Source: Arabidopsis thaliana
Taxonomy: Eukaryota; Streptophyta; Magnoliopsida; Brassicales; Brassicaceae
Reading direction: 5' to 3'
Assembly (NCBI RefSeq): GCF_000001735.4
Contig: NC_003070.9
Coordinates: forward strand, 7,378,001 to 7,442,000
DNA: 64,000 nucleotides
Shown here piece after piece: positions 35,050 to 46,652 of the stretch (position 1 is the first letter of the stretch; each line of letters begins with the position of its first letter). The notes under the pieces are model-generated. The model did no database searches. It worked only from the letters and a program-made list of their open reading frames with translations, and was not told where the DNA came from. Made by a program: the position numbers and the translations under genes.

Positions 35050-38000
35050 ATGTCTAGCAGTGATGATTTAGATGAAGATGAGCTACTTCAAATGGCGTTG
35101 AAGGAGCAATCTCAGAGAGATGTTACCTATCAGAAGCCTCCTTCCGCTAATTCCCGTAAGCCAGTCACCAATTTAGTGCAGCAGCCACGGAGACAAAAGA
35201 GGGCGGCAGCTCCTCCGTCTAAGGGAGGTGCGAAGGCGTCAAGGAAGCCATCGATGGATGAGGATGATGAATCGGAGGTGGAATTGCTTAGCATTTCGAG
35301 CGGGGATGAAGATGAGGGAAATGATCGGGGAAGAGGTGGTGGTGGTGACGGTGGCGGAGGTAGAGGAAGAGGTGGAAGTGGTAAGGAGAGAGGACGAGCG
35401 CGGAAGGAAGATGATAGAGCTTGGGATGGAGTGGAGCCAGATTGCTGGAAACGGGTTAATGAAGCTGAGGTACGGTTTCTATCATGTTTGGATTTATCTG
35501 GCTTTAAATTGATTTTGGAGAGATTATGTGTGCAATTTCGACCTACGAATTTCAATTGCATTGTTTTGATTTGAAGTAGTCTTAAGTAATCTTTGCTTCT
35601 TTGATCGATTTGAAGATTTGAAATTGAATCAATTCGTATATGTGATATTAGTTGTATGGCCTTTAATTATCTGTTCATGGAATTGAGGTGTAGAAGACCT
35701 CAGCTCAAGGCCATTAGTTATTTTAGAATCATGGCATGACGAAAAATTTAGTTGGAAATATGAACATTTTTACTGAAATGCTAATGACATTTGGCAGCTT
35801 GCACGCAAGGTTCGTGATATGCGGGAGTCGAGAACAGCACCATCCGTGACTCAGAACCTTGATAGAAAGGTATCTGGAGCTGACAAGAAAGTGGTTCTTA
35901 CCAGTTTGCAATCATTCCCTCGTGGCATGGAATGCATTGATCCGCTAAAATTGGGGTACTTCCTCTCGTTTGTGCTGCTCACCTCTACCGTCATTCGAAT
36001 ACCTTAGTCTATCTCGGGGAACACTGTATGTTAGGGGGTATCTAAATATGGCTTTTGTGTACCTTGTAGGATAATAGATAACAAGACACTGAGATTAATC
36101 ACTGAGTCATCTGAAAGTCTTTCAAAAGCTGAGAAAGTGGATAATGCACTTAGGGGTATGTATTTCTTCATGACCATACTTGGAATTTGGAGTTTGATTT
36201 GAACTTTATGCGGGATTACTCGATGTACAACTTCCGGTTTTCTAACTTTAACTGGTCTGAGAATTTGCAGAAAAGTTGGTGTACACCTCTGACCATTTCG
36301 ATCCCAAGCTATTTATTTCTCGCATTCACCAAGAGACAAGTGCAGCAGACTTAGAATCTGGGGCCCTTGCCCTGAAAAGTGACTTAAAGGGCCGTAATCT
36401 ACAAAGGAAACAATTGGTGAAAGATAATTTTGACTGCTTTGTCTCGTGTAAAACAACAATTGATGGTATGCATTATTACACTCAATTATCTATTTTGAAC
36501 TTTACTCTTCTCTCTTGTTGATGTGAACATTACTGCCTTTCTTTACAGATATTGAATCAAAACTGAAACGGATTGAAGACGACCCAGACGGATCGGGAAC
36601 TACTCATTTGTTTAATTGTATGAAGAGTGTGACATCACGGGCTAATCGTGCTTTTGAGCCACTTTTTGAGAGACAGGTTTGTATGGTCACGTACTATTGT
36701 TTTTTTGGTGTTTTCCTAGCCTCTTGCTATCTGCTTAGACTGTTTTCACCATTATTCATAGGCCCAAGCTGAGAAGATCAGGTCTGTACAAGGAATGCTT
36801 CAGAGATTCCGTACACTCTTCAATTTACCCAGTATAATTCGTAGTAGTATTAGCAAAGGCGAGTATGATTTGGCTGTTCGGGAATACAAGAAGGCGAAGT
36901 CTATTGCTCTCCCTTCTCATGTATGCATGCCCGATTATCCAACTCTTCAGACAGATAGCACTCATGTTTCTCCTAGTATTCGCTTGTTTGTTACCATATT
37001 ATTCACTTGCATTACAAAGCTCTTGAAAGCATAGAGTAACACTTTGGTTACAGGTAAATTTACTCAAGCGCGTACTCGAGGAGGTTGAGAAAGTGATGCA
37101 GGAGTTTAAAGGCACCCTTTACAGGTCTATGGAAGATCCGAAAATAGATTTTACGAGTGTAAGTTCACTATTACCACTTCTATTCTAATGTGGATTACTA
37201 ATGGAATGAATGAACATTCCATCATTGTAATATGTTTGGGATCCTGTTTCTTTTGTTATAATATCATCATCAGTTCCCAAGTGTAGAATGATTGAAGTTT
37301 TCATGCTTCCCTTTTGTAAGACTATGAGTCACAAGTTAATGTTTATAATAAACATTCATGTATCTTGTCTCCCCATTCTTTTCCTCTGCTTAATGCTATT
37401 TGTTTTTGCTTAATTTAGCTGGAAAACACTGTGAGGCTTTTGCTGGAACTGGAGCCTGAATCGGATCCTGTTTGGCATTACTTAAATGTTCAGGTCAGTG
37501 TATTATATGTTTTTCTTTTCACTACGGTTTTCCATTGTTTAGTGCTGAGTAGTGTTTGGATTCCTGATACTTTTGATTTTAATATCCGAAGGTTTCTCTC
37601 TTAGCCTCTGCTATTATGCATCTCTTTCTTTCATGATTGTGGTCTTACATGACACCTCTTCAAAAATACACATTATATATGGTTTCCTAGACTATGTATA
37701 TAAATTTTTCTGGCTTGGTTCTTTCTTTTATCAGAATCATAGGATCCATGGGATGCTTGAAAAGTGTACATTTGATCATGAAGCAAGGATGGAAATTTTG
37801 CGCAACCAGGTGCATGAGAGAGCTCTCTCTGACGCGAAGTGGCGACAAATTCAACAAAATGGTGTTCAACTTGTGAGTTCACCTGTGAAGGCAGCTATAT
37901 TATTGCGAGATAAGCAAGATTCAGGTTTAAAGGTGTTAAATTTTTTTACTTTCTTTTCAATCCTTCAGTCAGATGACACGTCTTCTATGGAAGATAATCA

Positions 38001-41000
38001 AGTTCAAGTTGACCAACCATTAGAAGAGTCAGCGAGGAGAGAAAAGGATGCTTTGAGGGGAAGATACATCAAGATATTGACTGCTGTAATCGTATATCAT
38101 CTCCCTACGTTTTGGAAAACAGCTCTTTCTGTTTTTACTGGGAAATTTGCCAAGGTACATGATATACGCTGAGGGTAGTACATATATGTCCTTTATTCAA
38201 ATGGAGGTGAATCTTTACTTTGATTTGATTCTACCAATTTAGTCTTCCCAAGTTAATGATACTTCAGCCAGTAAAGCTGAGGAGAAGGCGGAAGAAGCGA
38301 GATATTCAAGTCATTCTTTGGAAGAAATTGCTGGGATGATACGCAATACCATTTCTGTTTATGAAGCAAAGGTCTTCTCCTTGCCTCTCTTTTGTCTACT
38401 GAATTTTTTATCAATAGATCTTTCTTTGCCATACTGGAAAAATGAACCCTGCCGTTTGTTCCTTGCATTTGTTCTAATATTCGTTCCTCTATTATTTTTT
38501 GTGTAGGTGCAAAGCACTTTTCATGATTTTGACGAATCATACATTCTCCACCCATATATGAGTGATACAATCAAAGAAGTATCAAAAGCATGCCAAGCTT
38601 TTGAGGCCAAAGAGTCAGCTCCCCATAGTGCTGGTATTTGAATTTCGTCTTAAGCTTGAGCTTGTTGTTTTGTTGAAGTATACTGCGATTATGTAACTCT
38701 TTGGTTGTGGCAGTCATGGCACTAAGAAAAGTTAAGGTGGAAATCACTAAAATATACATCCAAAGGCTCTGCTCTTGGATGAGAGCGTCTACAGAAGAAA
38801 TATCAAAGGAAGAGACGTGGATTCCAGTTTCTATTCTTGAAAGGAACAGATCTCCATATTCCATCTCTTACCTGCCCCTTGCATTTCGTTCAATTATTGT
38901 TTCTGGGATGGAACAAATTAATATGTAAGTTTCTAGCATCTTCCTGTTACATACTTACTTGTATATACAAATACTTAACCTTGTGTACCTTAATAATTAC
39001 AACTTTTTGCTATTATTCTGTAAGAGTTCTAGATATCTGTGATTCCAGCTAGACCGTACCCTAGGATTTGATGTTCTACTTCTCTCTCTAGTTAGAGAAG
39101 AATGGGAAGCTGCCAAATTGCCATTTTTATGATTCTGGTTGCTCGGACCATAATCACTAGTCATATTATGATACTCAGAAAATGAACCATAAATATGGAG
39201 TTCAGAGACAATCAGAGAACTGCATATGCAATTGTCTACCACCAATTTCTGTTTTTTAACAGCGATGTTGCCTTATATGGCTGCTAATTTCTGTATATAC
39301 ATTTTCCAGGATGATTCTATCTTTAAAAGGTGAAGCTGCTAGATCCGAAGATATGTTTGCGCATATTGAAGAAATTCTGATATCTGTTAGACTTGCCTTT
39401 TTGAACTGCTTTCTGGATTTTGCTGGTAAGCTTTTTACACCAAACTTCCGTGAAAGTACATGTATAGATGCCCACATAAATGTGTGGGCAGACAAAAAGA
39501 AATTTTTATGTTAATATGCTAATTGATTTTTGCACATATCAGCTCACTTGGAGCAAATTGGTGCTGACCTTTCTCAACGCACTACAAAGCGAGAGAGTTG
39601 GCAAAATGGATACTCCAATGACCACCAGGAAGAACAATCAATCAATGCTCCTGAAAGTGTTGTTGATCCTCACAGGCAGTTGTTGATGATCTTAAGTAAT
39701 ATAGGTTACTGCAAAGACGAACTTGCCTCTGAGCTTTACAACAAGTACAAATATACCTGGTTACAGTCTAGGTGGGTTTCTTTTTTATTTGAATTCACTG
39801 GTACGATCGGCAGAGTAGTTGGACAAACTCAGTCATGCTTAGATGTCAGAACCTTGATAATTAATGCCAATGTCTGAATGACAAACACAGTCATGGTTAA
39901 ATGTCTCAACCAAGATAATTGGTTCCAATATCTGAACTTTCCTAATCAAAACTTTGAATGTAAACGTAAGAATTACTATATGGTGTTATAAAATTTACTG
40001 GTTATCATTGTGTCTCTTAAATGTTGCAGGAGAAATGATGAAGACATCAGCGATCTTCAAGATCTAATGATGTCTTTCTCTGGTCTTGGAGAGAAGGTTC
40101 TCGAACATTACACTTTTGCTAAGGTAACGATTAATCTGCTTGATAGTTTAGTAATGTTCTCGCTGTGTCTTAGAGAATTGATGCACCGCCATTGAACAAT
40201 GGAACAAGGATTGTTTGTTTTCAAATCATTCCTACTAAGTTTGCATCTATTTCACTTGTACCTAGGCAAACTTGATCAGAACAGCCGCCACAAATTATCT
40301 GCTGGACTCTGGTATTCAGTGGGGGGCAGCGCCTCCAGTAAAAGTAAGTAGCAAGTTTACTCTCAGTTGTCACTTTTTTTGCGCCTTAGAAGAACCAATG
40401 AATAGACCATTTTAGCATTTTGTCTAAAGAAACGATAACTAAACCTTTACTTCAGGGCATACGAGATGCTGCTGTTGAGCTGTTACACACTCTTGTAGCT
40501 GTCCATGCAGAGGTAATACCATTGCTTCTAACCATTAGATATTCAAATTTCTACAACCATTTCTTCTAACCACCACAATTGGGTCAAAGCCCGTTAATTT
40601 AGTACTAAGAATTATAATTGCAGGTATTTGCGGGTGCCAAACCACTCCTGGACAAAATTCTTGGCACTTTGGTTGAAGGTCTGATTGATACTTTTCTCAG
40701 TCTTCTAGACGAAAACAGATCTGACGACCTGAGTTCAATAGATGCAAATGGTTTCTGCCAATTGATGCTTGAGGTAAAATCTGTTTGTCTTCTCAGTTTT
40801 ACTTGAGTGAATGGATTAATAGTTAAAAAATTGTGATGCTGATCTGCTTTCACAAACTGGTGGATGCAGCTCGAGTATTTTGAGACGATACTGAAGCCAT
40901 ATTTGACGGTTGATGCAACCGAGTCTCTAAAGTCTCTGCAAGGAGCTGTGTTGGAGAAAGCTATAGAGAGTATAAGCGAGACAGTTGAGAACAACCCGGG

Positions 41001-41411
41001 AGGGCATCAAAGGAAACCAACACGTGGCAGTGAAGATGCAATTTCAGATGACAAACAATCATCCGTATCCCCAGATGATCTCCTTGTAAGAACATTTTTC
41101 ATTAACCACCACTTAATATTTACCATCTTCAATACTTAAAACCGCTAGCACATTCAGTTAAAAGCGGGTTTGCTTTGTTACTGTTGCTGCTTTAGGCTCT
41201 TGCACAGCAATGTACAAGCGGAATGCTTCAACTGGAGCTAGAGAAGACCCGTTTGAACAGTGCATGTTTCATTGAGACCATTCCGTTGGATCCAGTGCCA
41301 CCAGTAGCCAAAGCTGCCTACTCCAGAACATCAACTGATTCTCCAAGCAGAAACTATAGAGAGTCACAACCAATGGGTTCTCCGGTTCAAGCCAGACCCA
41401 GACGAAGATAA
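35050..41411 (+). CDS. SEC5B: Exocyst complex subunit SEC5
   Basis: Component of the octameric exocyst that tethers secretory vesicles to the plasma membrane. Twenty coding exons: 35050-35469, 35798-35955, 36070-36155, 36271-36465, 36549-36676, 36762-36920, 37054-37158, 37419-37493, 37735-38154, 38243-38371, 38507-38633, 38714-38924, 39310-39425, 39543-39771, 40030-40123, 40266-40343, 40456-40512, 40624-40773, 40870-41085, 41196-41411; about 1122 residues, all phases closing. The N-terminus is acidic (SSSDDLDEDELLQMALKEQ) and followed by a Gly/Arg-rich linker (RGGGGDGGGGRGRGG). The rest is helical, of the Sec5 rod type. The uncertain point is 37933-37968: 36 bases look like an intron but are too short for one, so I kept them as coding. 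It matches At1g21170 by order. Confidence 0.88.
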
Positions 41412-41988
41412 GACTTCTCTTCTCCATTGTTACTATGCTCGAAGCGTGTTGGTGATCATGACAAGTTATATCTTACGATAGATACCTCAAAACTTTTAAT
41501 TTCATCACTAATCTTTTTTTTACTGTAAATTTACATGCTTACAATTACATTAATCTTTTCTCATGAAATCAATCTTGTTTGCGTTTTCAGCCTCCTGTAC
41601 TGTGAATCAATTTGATGGTTTGGTTAATCAAAATGTCTTTCCTAGGGTTACACACATCTAAATATGTCACCAATCACTATTCATAATAGAGCTCGAAATC
41701 AATGAGTTTGAGGAAGTATACAAATCTTTAGAGAAAACTACACCAAACCAGAAAACGAAACTAAATCCGATCGTAAACGGTAAGAAAGTCACAATACGAA
41801 GTATGTTACACTGATTCTACTATAACGAGGCACCCATTACCAAGATTCGAATGCTACATTCGGTTTCAATGTTTGACAACAAAGAAAAACATACCACACA
41901 ATTACAAATTCAAAAGCCAAGTAATCAGAAAAAAGTGCTTTTACTCAGCGCCAGATTTGTTAACTCCGATCCCAGTACACAAGAACAT
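41412..41988. other. Convergent 3' ends of SEC5B and LSM3A
   Basis: This AT-rich stretch between two convergent stop codons holds the two 3' UTRs. No other feature is seen. Confidence 0.6.
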
Positions 41989-42856
41989 TTAGGTCGTCCT
42001 CAAAGGCGGTGACACCAATATCACTCCATCTCCTCTCACGAATAGAAACGGTACCGTTCGCTTCGTTGTCTGACAGAAGCAAGTTACATCAGCAGGAGAA
42101 GAACATATGATTCTACACTAGTCTAATGAGAAGTTAGCACATCACATTTGGAGCGCAAACAACAAAATTCAAGTTTGAGAAACTAAACAGAGTTACTATA
42201 TTGGTAATGAACACTCTCTATGTAACCAGCACTATTAACTTCTACATGAATCAAGCTCTCCTTTAAACTCAAACAGAGACATAGACAATAGATACTGTGA
42301 TAGCTGAAATATTTTGAACCCAAAAACGTTTATCTTACTACTAAAGCCTACATAGATTAATAAATCTTATTGAGCTAAGAGAATTACATACCCGAACAAT
42401 CTCTTCATATGTCTCGTCGTCGATTTCTATAGTCGTAATAACCTCTTCAACATCACCCAGAATCATATTCAAATGCTGATCAAAAGCCTACACCACAAAA
42501 ACAACAACAAAAGTGAGAGTCTTAGAATTTAACAAGATTATGAGGTTTTCTACGCCAATTAGCTCTCGCTGAGGCTTTCGAAACTGAAACTCAACAAAAT
42601 GGGTCCAAATTTTGATATTTGTGAAAAGAATAAAAACTAGTGTTAAATTCAACGAATAAGGAATTCAAAAAGGAGCTCAAAATCGAAAAAGATCACATCT
42701 GGTTACTGGTTTCTGGAATCCGAGTGGTTAAGAACGTACGTGAAGCTTGCCGCGGAGTTCACGGTCAGATCGGAGCTTGACATAGATCCTCTCTTCGATA
42801 CTCAACCGAATCAGATCGAGTGGCTCTCTAACGGTGGCGTCTTCCTCGACTGACAT
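41989..42856 (-). CDS. LSM3A: Sm-like protein LSM3
   Basis: Three exons, 42856-42740, 42487-42392 and 42069-41989, encode 97 residues, the normal LSM3 length. LSM3 is part of the LSM1-7 ring (cytoplasmic mRNA decapping) and the LSM2-8 ring (U6 snRNA stabilisation). The Sm1 motif runs from [23 protein letters not shown] through [12 protein letters not shown], and Sm2 is [15 protein letters not shown]. The frame is open upstream of 42856, but the ATG there ([12 protein letters not shown]) matches the conserved family start. It matches At1g21190 by order. Confidence 0.93.
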
Positions 42857-43482
42857 TTTCTGATTATAACTTCTCCGAGGGTTTTGAAATTGTAGTGCTC
42901 TCGGCGATATCTCTCTGACTGAGCTCAAGCAATCGCCACCGTTGGTTCCCTAAAAACTTCAAACCAACATCTTACGATTCGGCCTTTTACTATGTTTTTG
43001 GGCTCTCATATCGGCCCAATATGGTTAGCTCTTTTTTTTTTTTTCGTCGAAGTATTATGAAGATAATAAATCATCTAATGCAAATAAATCATGGTTAGTG
43101 GAACTTAACTATATTAAGTCCAATCACAAGGTATCAATTGGTCATTTCATTACACTAAATTTACTATAATCTTTATATTGGTTGTTTTAATCAAAAAGCC
43201 TTTTGTCATATACAGAGAGAGAAGAGAAACCTGAGGAAGCTGACCGGAGAAGACGAAAGCAAACTTTTTTCTGTGAGTTTTACTTCCTTTGACTCATCTC
43301 TCATATATTTACCGCTTTATTTTCTTCATCCCGATTCCTCTCTGCTTCATTCTCTCCTAAAGTTTCGATCTTTAATATTCCCCTAAGATCCAGTACTAAT
43401 TTTGTTGACAAAGGTTTTGACTTTTTGAGATCTGTTTTCTCTTCGATTTCTCTGATGAATTAGGAAGAAATTTGATCCAAAA
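42857..43482. promoter_or_regulatory. Bidirectional promoter between LSM3A and the trihelix gene
   Basis: Head-to-head genes. Near LSM3A there are site-II-like words: tttgggctc at about 42998-43006 and cggcccaat at 43012-43020 (GGCCCA core), typical of plant growth-related promoters. The trihelix leader is CT/GA-rich from 43215 and may contain an intron whose acceptor would be ttag at 43460-43463. A T run lies at 43031-43044. Confidence 0.45.
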
Positions 43483-44814
43483 ATGGATGGGAATTTTCCA
43501 CAAGGAGGTGTAGTTCGTAGTGGAGCTTCATCTTATGGAGGATTTGATTTACAAGGTTCTATGAGAGTTCATCACCAAGACTCCATGAATCAGCAGCATC
43601 GACACAATCCTAATTCTAGACCACTTCATGAAGGTCTTCCCTTTACTATGGTTACAGGTCAAACCTGTGATCATCATCAGAATCAGAACATGTCTATGTC
43701 TGAGCAACAGAAAGCTGAAAGAGAGAAGAATTCAGTGAGTGATGATGATGAACCAAGTTTCACAGAGGAAGGTGGTGATGGTGTTCATAATGAAGCTAAT
43801 AGATCAACTAAAGGATCTCCATGGCAACGAGTGAAATGGACTGATAAGATGGTGAAGTTGTTGATTACTGCTGTTTCTTATATAGGAGATGATTCGAGTA
43901 TAGATAGTAGTAGTAGAAGAAAGTTTGCTGTTTTGCAGAAGAAAGGGAAGTGGAAATCTGTTTCTAAAGTTATGGCTGAGAGAGGTTATCATGTTTCGCC
44001 GCAGCAATGTGAGGATAAGTTCAATGATTTGAATAAACGGTATAAGAAGCTTAATGATATGCTTGGTAGAGGAACATCTTGTCAAGTTGTTGAGAATCCT
44101 GCGCTTTTGGATTCGATTGGTTACTTGAATGATAAAGAGAAGGATGATGTTAGGAAGATTATGAGTTCTAAACATCTTTTTTATGAAGAGATGTGTTCGT
44201 ATCATAATGGGAATAGGTTGCATTTGCCTCATGACCTTGCTTTGCAGCGTTCGTTACAGTTGGCGCTTAGAAGCAGAGATGATCATGATAATGATGATTC
44301 TAGGAAACATCAAATGGAGGATCTTGATGATGAGGATCATGATGGTGATGGTGATGAACATGATGAGTATGAGGAGCAACATTATGCGTATGGAGATTGT
44401 AGGGTAAATCATTATGGAGGTGGTGGTGGTCCTTTGAAGAAGATAAGACCAAGCCTTAGCCATGAAGATGGAGATCATCCGAGTCATGTGAATTCTCTGG
44501 AGTGTAATAAAGTCTCTTTACCTCAAATACCGTTTTCTCAAGCTGATGTGAATCAAGGTGGGGCGGAGAGTGGAAGAGCAGGTTCGGTGCAGAAGCAGTG
44601 GATGGAGTCGCGGACTCTCCAGCTAGAAGAGCAGAAGCTTCAGATCCAAGTTGAATTGCTGGAATTGGAGAAACAGAGATTCAGGTGGCAGAGGTTTAGC
44701 AAGAAAAGGGATCAAGAACTCGAGAGAATGAGAATGGAGAATGAAAGGATGAAACTTGAGAATGATCGGATGGGATTGGAGTTGAAACAAAGGGAATTGG
44801 GTGTTGAATTATAA
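43483..44814 (+). CDS. Trihelix (GT-type) transcription factor
   Basis: Single-exon frame of 443 residues. The trihelix MYB-like DNA-binding domain is at about 112-195: it starts WQRVKWTDKMVKLL, has WKSVSKVMAERGYHVSPQQCEDKFNDLNKRYK, and keeps the spaced aromatic residues (Trp, Trp/Phe). A His/Asp-rich acidic stretch (about 263-300, DHDGDGDEHDEYEEQ) follows, then a Leu/Glu/Arg coiled coil (about 365-443) probably used for dimerisation. It is a nuclear transcription regulator; targets are unknown. An ATG-AAT-TAG triplet at 43455-43463 would be a two-codon upstream ORF unless it is removed as the end of a 5' UTR intron. It matches At1g21200 by order. Confidence 0.9.
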   Translation: MDGNFPQGGVVRSGASSYGGFDLQGSMRVHHQDSMNQQHRHNPNSRPLHEGLPFTMVTGQTCDHHQNQNMSMSEQQKAEREKNSVSDDDEPSFTEEGGDGVHNEANRSTKGSPWQRVKWTDKMVKLLITAVSYIGDDSSIDSSSRRKFAVLQKKGKWKSVSKVMAERGYHVSPQQCEDKFNDLNKRYKKLNDMLGRGTSCQVVENPALLDSIGYLNDKEKDDVRKIMSSKHLFYEEMCSYHNGNRLHLPHDLALQRSLQLALRSRDDHDNDDSRKHQMEDLDDEDHDGDGDEHDEYEEQHYAYGDCRVNHYGGGGGPLKKIRPSLSHEDGDHPSHVNSLECNKVSLPQIPFSQADVNQGGAESGRAGSVQKQWMESRTLQLEEQKLQIQVELLELEKQRFRWQRFSKKRDQELERMRMENERMKLENDRMGLELKQRELGVEL

Positions 44815-46652
44815 CGGAATTGGCTTCACTTCTCTTGATTGGTATATAGCTTTGCTAAATGAAGTCTCATTTTCTGCTTTTGTAAGCTTGCTTTGATTGG
44901 AATGATCTCGAGACTTTGATGTGAGAGATCTTTGTGGTTGCATCAGTGATGAAGTTTGTGAATGTAGTGAGAAAGGAGTGGTTAATATAAGCAGCTCTCT
45001 AAGGTTTGTTTTAACTCTACTTCTCAGTACTCAACTGGTTAAGGTTATTTTCATTGTTCTGCTGTATTGTTTTCGACATCTTAATCCAATGTGTAACAAA
45101 TATCTCATTGTTAAGCCAGTTTGAGAATGAGTTGTTGCTAACTATTTGCTTCTAAGAAGATTGAATACTTTTCGACATGGAACCTTAATACATATTTTCT
45201 ATTGGACGTGGATCCAGATAACCTTTAGCAGTTTATACTTTGGATCACATCACATCTCCTTTAGTGGAAAATGAATCAGTTTGACGATATTGAGTTTTCC
45301 TGAAGAATCTTGAAGCTATATTCTAAAGGTTTCTTTCAGTTTGCAGTCACATGTTCTTCTTTTGTCTCTTTCAACATAAATGTAAAGATGTTTCTGACTA
45401 AAAAGCATGTTATGTTTGCCTGCTTTAGGTCCATCTCATGCTTGCGCTTCTTTTCAGTTTTTGTGTTTCATTTTTTGGCTGGTTAGTGATGAGAAGCTTC
45501 TTTCCTTTCTGTTTTTTTCAAATTAGAGTTTTCTGGATACTTATTAGTTACTAACAAAGAGAGGGCTTCTTCGATATTAACTTTTAAGTATCCAGAAAAC
45601 TCTAAATTTGAAACAAACTCATATTTTTTGGTCTGCAGGTTATGTGTAAACGTCTTTGACTCGCTGCTTCATACACCTGTGCAATTAAAACCTTGAAAAT
45701 TTTAATTTCCTAGCATGGAGAATATAAGAAGTCAATCAAGGCGTAGCATGAAAATTTTCATTTCCTGAGGTTGGAGCCGGAACCACAAGGGAAGGAACTC
45801 TAGTATCTGCCTTGGTGTTTATGCTTTGTTGCTTCAATACGCAAAAATGCACCAGAAGAAGAACTCTTTACACCGAGTATGTGATCCCCATTCACGCTGA
45901 TAGCATATCAAGTCATGAGCAGCTGCAGTGCTGGAGACGTGTAACAATTGCATTGGTCAACAACTTACACCTGTTTGTAGCGAACCAACCACAAATCCAG
46001 CTTAGCTGGATAAGTCTGACCCTGCCAAGGTAGGAATTCTGTATCCACTCTCTGCATTTCAAGCTTTCACTATCTCTTTGAGCGGCTCCCACACCAAACT
46101 GACTTGCAAACTAAAGTAAACCTCAAAATAAAACAGAGCGTGTTATGGTTAGTAATCAAGTCTCTTCCAGAGGTGGTTTAAGTTTAACTATCATATACAT
46201 TAAAAAAAAAAAAAAAAACAGTTTGATGTGATAATCAATGTTAAAAAAAGGTAATATTGACAAAGACTCGAGTTGACGAGAGATCAAATGGCTGTTTCGT
46301 TATTGTTAAATGGGTCTCTATTCTATATTACGTATTCTTTCCATTTGGTGTTTTCTTGTACAAGTTACCAACCGTTATGGTATTTGACTCCGTCAGAAAA
46401 AAAAAAACAAATTGTTAAAGTGAAGCAAACGTAGACGTTGAGATATTATATGGCATATGAAGCATACTTCAACGCCCCCTTGTAATAAAGTAGAAAATGT
46501 CTTAGCTTTGTTATTGGACAATGGATTATAGTATTGTAGATTTAGGAAGCAAACTAGAAGGTGAAATGAGAATTGTTCTCCGAAATTAAATAGATGATAT
46601 GATGAAGAGCCCTGCGTAAAGATCAAGTTTGGAGAGAAAATAAATAAAGAAG
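44815..46652. other. Intergenic region between trihelix gene and WAK4
   Basis: It contains the trihelix 3' UTR, a hairpin-forming inverted repeat (45511-45618) and a GC-richer patch at 45760-46040. That patch includes a 73-codon open frame without a recognisable domain. An A run lies at 46201-46218, and the WAK4 promoter with the shared AAGCAAACG block is at 46423-46440. Confidence 0.5.
45511..45618. repeat. Hairpin-forming inverted repeat
   Basis: The left arm 45511-45550 and right arm 45578-45618 are reverse complements with three mismatches and one bulge over about 40 positions. The core agagttttctggatactta is perfectly paired. The loop is 27 bases. The size and near-perfect stem resemble a young plant microRNA or small-RNA hairpin, but transcription cannot be judged from sequence. 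It lies about 700 bases after the trihelix stop codon. Confidence 0.7.

Noticed and set aside
43804-44232. A 142-codon frame antisense to the trihelix gene
   Set aside because: It is a shadow of the real coding exon, with no recognisable domain.
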